Origin: an uncultured Oscillospiraceae bacterium
Lineage (GTDB): Bacteria; Bacillota; Clostridia; Oscillospirales; Oscillospiraceae
Length of the DNA: 18,913 bases
Assembly (NCBI GenBank): GCA_910588365.1
Contig: CAJUQS010000079.1
Location: 1-18,913, forward strand
Direction: 5' to 3'
Part shown: piece after piece, positions 15,222-18,913 of the stretch
Layout: each line of letters opens with the position of its first letter
How positions within the stretch are numbered: the stretch's first letter is position 1
The notes under the pieces: generated by a model
Told to the model about the DNA's origin: nothing
Database searches by the model: none
The model's input: only the letters and a program-made list of their open reading frames with translations
Program-made: the position numbers and the translations under genes

Positions 15222-15755
15222 CTATCCGACGCTATAGCTCCCGCGCACCAGCAGCACGGCCTCGCTGGAGGCGGACACGCCCCGCTTGTCCGTCATAAGA
15301 TAGAGGTGGTTTTCCGCCAGGGCTTCGCCGCCGCCCAGGGCGCCGCCGGTGGTGGTGTCCACCAGTCCCGGGTGCCCCCCGGCGGTGCAGATCGCCTCGC
15401 CGCTGCGGAGGATGAGCTCGCACCCGGCCGATCCGGAGAGCGTCTGGCCCGGGGAGAGGGTGACGGCGGCATAGGTCGGGGACGCTTCGGAGACGGAGCC
15501 GCCGGGCGCATCGCGAAGCTCCCGCTCCGCCTGGCTGATGAGCTTGTCCGCCTCCTCCAGGACCGCGGCGTCCCGCTCGCGGGCGGCCTTGTCCACCTTG
15601 TCCAGAATCTCCTTTGTGAACGTCTCGTTGAGGTAGCTGAGGGTCACCAGAGGGTCCCCCTGGGAGCCCGCGCCGCCGGAGAGGGCGGCAAACGCGGTAA
15701 GCGCCATTGCCGCCAGGAGGACGCAGGCAAACAGCCGGAGCTTGTTTTTCATCAT
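15222..15755 (-). CDS. Secreted protein of unknown function
   Basis: 177 residues from the ATG at 15755, which has AAGGAG nine bases upstream; the ATG at 15752 and a longer frame from 15779 are less likely. I do not recognise a named family. Residues 1-27 form a signal peptide (KNKLRLFACVLLAAMALTAFA). A short segment GDPLVTLSYLNETF follows, then a charged helical, possibly coiled-coil stretch (about 46-82). The C-terminal half (95-177) looks like a small beta domain: TLSPGQTLSGSAGCELILRS, GLVDTTTGG, NHLYLMT and the ending LLVRGSYSV. Without a retained lipobox or sorting signal it would be released or loosely wall-bound. Its gene follows the mazF-like gene by 102 bases on the same strand. The SPGQTL and GxxLxxxHLYL pattern suggests a binding or structural role, but no function can be assigned. 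Confidence 0.75.
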   Translation of the reverse strand: MMKNKLRLFACVLLAAMALTAFAALSGGAGSQGDPLVTLSYLNETFTKEILDKVDKAARERDAAVLEEADKLISQAERELRDAPGGSVSEASPTYAAVTLSPGQTLSGSAGCELILRSGEAICTAGGHPGLVDTTTGGALGGGEALAENHLYLMTDKRGVSASSEAVLLVRGSYSVG

Positions 15756-15796
15756 TGGGGGGCACTCCTTTTTGTCCATATGTAAGCCCCGTTTTT

Positions 15797-15829
15797 CAGG
15801 TCCGCGGCGGTTTTCCTGCCGCGGACCTG
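15797..15829. promoter_or_regulatory. Hairpin between mazF and the secreted-protein gene
   Basis: CAGGTCCGCGGC (15797-15808) pairs perfectly over 12 bp with 15818-15829. On the minus strand it is followed by AAAAACGG, so it is not a standard terminator. The loop region holds GGTTTTCCTGCC (plus strand), which also occurs in a hairpin on the other side of mazF. Confidence 0.5.
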
Positions 15830-15857
15830 CCGCTCCTGTGCTGGACCTGCCCGGAAT

Positions 15858-16223
15858 TTATACCAGCCTGTCGCTGTGCAGGCCAAAGCTGACCGCGATT
15901 GCCGCGTCAACCTGGTCCATCAGTTCCTTGTCCACGCGCCCCATCTTTTCCCGCAGACGCCGCTTATCCAGCGTGCGGATCTGTTCCAGCAGGACCACAG
16001 AATCCCGGGTAAGTCCATACTTTTGCGCTGCCAATTCGATATGTGTGGGCAGCTTCGCCTTGCCGGTCTGGCTGGTGATGGCCGCCGCAATGACGGTGGG
16101 GCTGTATCGGTTCCCTGTATCGTTTTGAACGATCAGCACGGGACGGACGCCGCCCTGCTCGCTCCCCACTACCGGGCTGAGGTCGGCATAATAGATGTCC
16201 CCGCGTTTTACGCTTGTATCCAC
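15858..16223 (-). CDS. mazF: MazF/EndoA-type endoribonuclease toxin, without adjacent antitoxin
   Basis: 121 residues from the GTG at 16223, ten bases after a GGAG; an in-frame GTG at 16232 would have only one base between it and the GGAG. The sequence is a typical Gram-positive EndoA/MazF (PemK fold): VKRGDIYYADLSPVVGSEQGG, RPVLIVQND, AAAITSQ, KAKLPTHIEL, RDSVVLLEQIRTLDK. The Arg in VKRGD and the TSQ and EQIRT blocks are the usual active-site and RNA-contact regions. Family members cut mRNA at short motifs (UACAU in Bacillus subtilis). Bacillus encodes its MazE-like antitoxin just upstream; here the 187 bases before the gene have no room for one. In many Clostridia the gene is likewise unpaired. 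It is transcribed in the same direction as the PHP-phosphatase and secreted-protein genes. Confidence 0.9.
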   Translation of the reverse strand: MDTSVKRGDIYYADLSPVVGSEQGGVRPVLIVQNDTGNRYSPTVIAAAITSQTGKAKLPTHIELAAQKYGLTRDSVVLLEQIRTLDKRRLREKMGRVDKELMDQVDAAIAVSFGLHSDRLV

Positions 16224-16350
16224 AAAGTTCACACTCCGCCGGAAGAAGTGCCCGGCCTGACCGGACCACTATCATTCTCCCACGCTACCGCGGAATTTAT
16301 ACAGCGCCCCCATAAAACGGCTGTCCGCCGCCGGACGGGGGTTGCTTTCG

Positions 16351-16373
16351 TCCGGGGTTTTCCTGCCCCCGGA
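16351..16373. promoter_or_regulatory. Hairpin upstream of mazF sharing a loop sequence
   Basis: TCCGGGG (16351-16357) pairs with CCCCGGA (16367-16373). The 12-base string GGTTTTCCTGCC at 16356-16367 is the same as at 15809-15820. It lies in the 187-base gap before mazF and could serve as a weak terminator of the PHP-phosphatase gene or as a regulatory structure. Confidence 0.4.
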
Positions 16374-16410
16374 TTATCCTATGCGGCCGGAGCGGCGGAG
16401 GTGCCGCCGT

Positions 16411-17196
16411 CTACAGCGGATGGAAGACAGGCTCCATCCGCCGGAAGGTGCACAGCTCCCGGAAGCCGATTCTCCGCAGCTCCCGGCGGGCCTCGCCGAA
16501 CCGGTCCGCCAGGTGCTCCGTCTCGTGGGAGTCCGATCCCAGCGTCAGCACCCGGCCGCCCAGATCGCGGTACAGCTCCAGAATGCGCCGGGAGGGAGTC
16601 AGGTCCTTCAGACCGTACTTGAAGCAGGAGGTGTTCAGCTCAATGCCCCTGCTCTCCGCGATGGCCTTTCGGAGAATCTTCTCCACCAGCGGCAGGATCT
16701 TCTCGTCCGGGTAGTCCCCGCACCGGTCGTAGCGCTTGATCATGTCCAGATGCCCCAGGACGGAGTAGGCGCTGTAGACCTCCATCACATCCAGAATCGC
16801 CTGGTAGTAGGCGGTCTGAAACTCCTCCTGGGTCTTTCCCTTCTGAAACTCCTGGTTCCAGAACTCCCTGCCGTCAACCTGGTGGTTGCTGAGGATGACG
16901 AAGTCAAAGGGCCACTGGTCAAAGTCAGCACGGAACTGCCGGGCCGTGCCCGTCTGGACGCCGAACTCAATCCCCCGCCGGATGACGATGCGCCCGGCGT
17001 ACTTCTCCTGGAGCCGCGCCGCCTCGGCGAAATAGGCGGCGTAGTCGCAGTTGAGGACGGTTTTGATTCCGTGGTCCACGTGCTCGGTGAAACACACCTC
17101 GTCCAGGCCCAGATGGATGGCCCGCAGGACCATGTCCTCCATGGGGGTCCGGGAGTCGTCGCTGAAGGAGGTGTGCAGATGGTAGTCGGCAAACAT
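16411..17196 (-). CDS. PHP-domain histidinol-phosphatase-like hydrolase (HisJ/HisK family)
   Basis: 261 residues from the ATG at 17196 with AAAGGAG upstream. The PHP metal-binding motifs are complete: DYHLHTSFSDDS (4-15; His6, His8), FTEHVDHG (36-43; His39), RRGIEFG with Glu77, SNHQVDG with His105, LGHLDMIKRY with His149, and LGSDSHETEHL (219-229; Asp222, His224). This is the arrangement of the trinuclear-metal histidinol phosphatases that remove phosphate from histidinol phosphate in histidine synthesis. No other his genes are nearby, and PHP proteins of this group can have other phosphoester substrates. A good sigma-A promoter lies just upstream. It is divergent from the lysis cassette. Confidence 0.85.
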   Translation of the reverse strand: MFADYHLHTSFSDDSRTPMEDMVLRAIHLGLDEVCFTEHVDHGIKTVLNCDYAAYFAEAARLQEKYAGRIVIRRGIEFGVQTGTARQFRADFDQWPFDFVILSNHQVDGREFWNQEFQKGKTQEEFQTAYYQAILDVMEVYSAYSVLGHLDMIKRYDRCGDYPDEKILPLVEKILRKAIAESRGIELNTSCFKYGLKDLTPSRRILELYRDLGGRVLTLGSDSHETEHLADRFGEARRELRRIGFRELCTFRRMEPVFHPL

Positions 17197-17233
17197 GGCG
17201 GACTCCTTTCTGTGAAGAAATGCAGCATACTGG

Positions 17234-17262
17234 ACCATACCACATTTGAGCGGCTCTGTCAA
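17234..17262 (-). promoter_or_regulatory. Sigma-A-type promoter of the PHP-phosphatase gene
   Basis: On the minus strand TTGACA (complement of 17257-17262) is a perfect -35, with a 17-base spacer to TATGGT (complement of 17234-17239). It lies 37 bases upstream of the start codon. Confidence 0.65.
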
Positions 17263-17291
17263 ACCTCCGGCGGCAGGGGACCGGCAATCCG

Positions 17292-17309
17292 GCAGACACG
17301 CCTGTCTGC
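17292..17309. repeat. Small inverted repeat in the divergent intergenic region
   Basis: GCAGACA (17292-17298) and TGTCTGC (17303-17309) are exact complements around CGCC. It lies 30 bases upstream of the PHP-phosphatase promoter and about 100 bases before the lysis cassette. It could be an operator for either; no regulator is visible. Confidence 0.35.
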
Positions 17310-17406
17310 AAAAATTCGGTTCGAGGTGTACGGACGCGTACAACTTCGGGCCGATTTTTTTACAATATGAGGGGGGATTATTTTATCCGGGAAAGGGGGT
17401 GAGTGT

Positions 17407-17646
17407 ATGGAGGGCATCGCGGTGGCGCTCATCGGTCTGGCGGGTTCGGCCCTGGGGTCCATCCTGGGGGTGCTGGCCTCTGCCAAGCTGACCAGCTACC
17501 GGCTGGAGCAGCTGGAGAAAAAGGTGGAGGTCCACAACAAGGTCATCGACCGGGTGTACAAGCTGGAGGAGCGCACGGAGCTCCAGGAGGAGAAAATCAA
17601 GGTGGCAAACCACAGAATCGGCGATCTGGAGAAGAAGAATGGATGA
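17407..17646 (+). CDS. XhlA-like (hemolysin XhlA family) phage lysis protein
   Basis: 79 residues; AAAGGGGGTG precedes the ATG at 17407. One membrane segment (about 3-25, GIAVALIGLAGSALGSILGV) is followed by a charged coiled coil (about 30-77: YRLEQLEKKVEVHNKV, RVYKLEERTELQEEKIKV). This layout of one membrane helix and one coiled coil matches XhlA-type proteins (here with the order membrane first). XhlA acts with a holin and an endolysin in cell lysis (Bacillus PBSX xhlA-xhlB-xlyA). A holin-like and an endolysin gene follow, which supports the call; sequence similarity alone is weak at this length. A TACAAT at 17361-17366 could be a -10, but no good -35 is seen. Confidence 0.7.
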   Translation: MEGIAVALIGLAGSALGSILGVLASAKLTSYRLEQLEKKVEVHNKVIDRVYKLEERTELQEEKIKVANHRIGDLEKKNG

Positions 17647-17803
17647 ACGGGCGAAAACGAGCTGCCGTGAGCGCGGTAAACAAGCGCCGCGGCGGAGCTG
17701 AAACCTTGAAATCGGCCGGATTCGTGCCGGACGGTTTGAGGCAAATCAAAGGACCCGCGCGCAAAGCCGGCGAAGCGGGCCGCGCGGAGAGAGGAGAATA
17801 TCT

Positions 17804-18013
17804 ATGAGCAAGGCTGTCATCAAACGCCTGGAGAACCTGCTGAGCGTGAAGAGTCTGGTGACATTGATGCTGACGGCGGTGTTCACGGTCATGGCGCTGC
17901 GGGGTGCCATCTCCCAGGACTTCATGACCGTGTACGCCGTGGTCATCGCGTTCTATTTCGGAACACAGAGTCAGAAAGTACAGGAAACAGCGGAGGGCGG
18001 CGGCAATGGCTAG
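17804..18013 (+). CDS. Holin-like small membrane protein
   Basis: 69 residues with AGAGGAG upstream. Two likely membrane segments (about 17-34, SLVTLMLTAVFTVMALRG, and 40-53, FMTVYAVVIAFYFG) are separated by a short turn, with a basic N-terminus and a charged, Gly-rich tail (QETAEGGGNG). Small size and two helices fit phage holins that let endolysin reach the wall. The gene overlaps the endolysin start by eight bases, a tight coupling usual for lysis cassettes. The gap from the XhlA-like gene is 157 bases with no convincing gene. Confidence 0.72.
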   Translation: MSKAVIKRLENLLSVKSLVTLMLTAVFTVMALRGAISQDFMTVYAVVIAFYFGTQSQKVQETAEGGGNG

Positions 18014-18659
18014 AGACGTGCTGAACATCGCCTGCGGGCAGCTGGGCGTCACCGAGAGCCCGGCGGGGTCCAACCGGACCAAGTACGGGAAATGGATGGG
18101 GCTGGATGGACAGCCCTGGTGCATGTCCTTCGTCCAGTGGTGCTTCCATCAGGCGGGGACGCCCCTGCCCCATAAGACAGGCAGCTGCTCCGCACTGCTG
18201 AACTGGTACAAGGCGAACCGGCCGGCGTGTGTCGTGAAGGACCCCCAGCCCCGGGACATCATCATCTACAATTTCGGCCACACCGGCATTCTGGAGAGCG
18301 CCGGCACAGCCACCGTCACCGCCATTGAGGGCAACACCTCCCCCGGCCATTCCGGCAGCCAGGAAAACGGCGGCGGCGTGTTCCGCAGGACCAGGAGCAA
18401 AACGCTGGTGAGGGCATACATCCGGCCCTTTACAGAGAAAAAGGAGGAAAAAGCAGTGGCAGCAGAAAAACGGTACAATACCCTGGCGGAGTGTCCGGCC
18501 TGGGCGCAGGATACGGTGCGCAAGCTCATCCGCCACGGCTCCCTGGGCGGCGGCACCGGGAAGACGGACGGCCAGGGTCTGCCCGCCGATCTGAACCTCA
18601 GTGCGGATATGCTCAGAGTCCTTGTGACCATGGACCGGGAGGGCGCCTGCGGGAAATAG
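18006..18659 (+). CDS. CHAP-domain endolysin (phage-type peptidoglycan hydrolase)
   Basis: 217 residues; GGAGGG lies eight bases before the ATG. The N-terminal part (about 1-140) is a CHAP domain: Cys39 in GQPWCMSFVQWCF, His92 in FGHTGIL and Glu108/Asn110 in IEGN form the expected Cys-His-acid set. CHAP enzymes cut peptide bonds of peptidoglycan as amidases or endopeptidases. A lysine/glutamate-rich linker (142-156) leads to a C-terminal module (157-215, YNTLAECPAWAQDTVRKLI and LNLSADMLRVLVTMDR), a wall-targeting type common in clostridial phage lysins. There is no signal peptide, so export would need the upstream holin. It is the last gene of the three-gene cassette; a GC-rich hairpin follows. 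No capsid, tail or integrase genes are nearby. Confidence 0.88.
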   Translation: MARDVLNIACGQLGVTESPAGSNRTKYGKWMGLDGQPWCMSFVQWCFHQAGTPLPHKTGSCSALLNWYKANRPACVVKDPQPRDIIIYNFGHTGILESAGTATVTAIEGNTSPGHSGSQENGGGVFRRTRSKTLVRAYIRPFTEKKEEKAVAAEKRYNTLAECPAWAQDTVRKLIRHGSLGGGTGKTDGQGLPADLNLSADMLRVLVTMDREGACGK

Positions 18660-18662
18660 AAG

Positions 18663-18690
18663 AAGGCCGGGGAGCCCGCTCCCCGGCCTT
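18663..18690 (+). terminator. GC-rich hairpin after the lysis cassette
   Basis: AAGGCCGGGGAGC (18663-18675) pairs with GCTCCCCGGCCTT (18678-18690), four bases after the endolysin stop. No T-run follows (GCTGCGG), so it may be a weak terminator or an mRNA-stabilising end. Confidence 0.6.
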
Positions 18691-18773
18691 GCTGCGGCCT
18701 GTTGGCCGATACGTTGGACCGTGTGACTGACATACTTCCCTTCCAATTTGTTCCTGTATCCGCTATCCTTAGT

Positions 18774-18913
18774 CTTAGAGCCTGTTTAACATCTCCCCGC
18801 GCCCGCCTTGGCGGCATATTTTCCGCCCTGACTGCGTTAAAAATCCTTGCAATCCGTCAGGATTCTGCAACAGGCGCATCGAGCGCCTGTGCAGAATAAT
18901 CGTGCATGACCCC
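18774..18913. repeat. Structured sequence resembling a dispersed repeat (cut by window edge)
   Basis: After the lysis-cassette hairpin the sequence contains no gene. From the TTAGAGCCTGTTTAACATC string onward it holds GC-rich and TAAAAATCC blocks and ends with a strong bulged hairpin: TTCTGCAACAGGCGC pairs with GCGCCTGTGCAGAA (about 18863-18896). The TTAGAGCCTGTTTAAC start looks like the end of an insertion-sequence-type or palindromic dispersed repeat. Identity is a guess from pattern; only part may lie in the window. Confidence 0.4.

Noticed and set aside
15964..16275. 103-codon minus frame overlapping mazF, starting after GGGAG
   Set aside because: It reads through mazF in another frame and has no family features; the MazF frame is unmistakable.
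16224..16410. MazE-type antitoxin gene upstream of mazF
   Set aside because: The gap of 187 bases holds no frame of suitable length with a ribosome site or the expected N-terminal DNA-binding pattern.
17640..17702. 20-codon frame overlapping the end of the XhlA-like gene
   Set aside because: Very short, Arg-rich and without a recognisable function; likely chance.
17407..18913. Complete prophage
   Set aside because: Only lysis genes are present; no structural, packaging, integrase or repressor genes appear in the window.
1..18913. CRISPR array, tRNA or rRNA genes
   Set aside because: No regularly spaced direct repeats, no cloverleaf-like sequence and no rRNA motifs were found on reading both strands.

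Overview
The window looks like chromosomal DNA from a GC-rich, spore-forming member of the Clostridia, most plausibly Oscillospiraceae (Flavonifractor/Lawsonibacter-like). The reasons are a small acid-soluble spore protein start, strong AGGAGG ribosome sites, the EndoA-type MazF, the Bce-type ABC transporter and the GC-rich codon use. The genus is inference. No tRNA, rRNA, CRISPR array or intact transposase gene is visible.

Left part (1-1324): the window opens inside a Bce-type (bacitracin/peptide-resistance) ABC ATPase on the minus strand. Its upstream DNA carries a match to the BceR-type operator. Next come a perfect 40-bp palindrome, a terminator and a shortened spore-protein gene. Then 1325-3796 (+) encodes a glycoside hydrolase family 3 enzyme in the permuted domain order, with a good sigma-A promoter. 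A 198-bp nested palindromic repeat separates it from the next, convergent gene.

Centre (3988-13215, all minus): transcription runs from a peptide-binding lipoprotein through two permeases and two ATPases (a complete Dpp/Opp importer), then CutC, then an 851-residue cytosolic transglutaminase-fold protein. The importer has a likely promoter and a ~220-nt leader containing a terminator-like hairpin with a U-tract, which suggests attenuation. A long hairpin follows the lipoprotein gene, as is common where the binding protein is made in excess. Upstream lies a separately transcribed M17 leucyl aminopeptidase (13606-14958). Together these suggest peptide import followed by intracellular peptide breakdown; the role of CutC and the transglutaminase-like protein in this is unknown.

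Right part (15222-17196, minus): a small secreted protein of unknown function, a MazF-type endoribonuclease without an adjacent antitoxin, and a PHP-type histidinol-phosphatase-like enzyme with its own promoter. On the plus strand, 17407-18659 holds a three-gene lysis cassette (XhlA-like, holin-like, CHAP endolysin) with no other phage genes in view. The last ~140 bases look like a dispersed, structured repeat.

The most interesting items are the transglutaminase-fold protein with an apparent second, cysteine-less copy of the fold inside a Dpp-CutC gene cluster, the dppA leader attenuator, the stand-alone lysis cassette, the nested repeat that supplies the stop codon of a gene, and the truncated spore protein.
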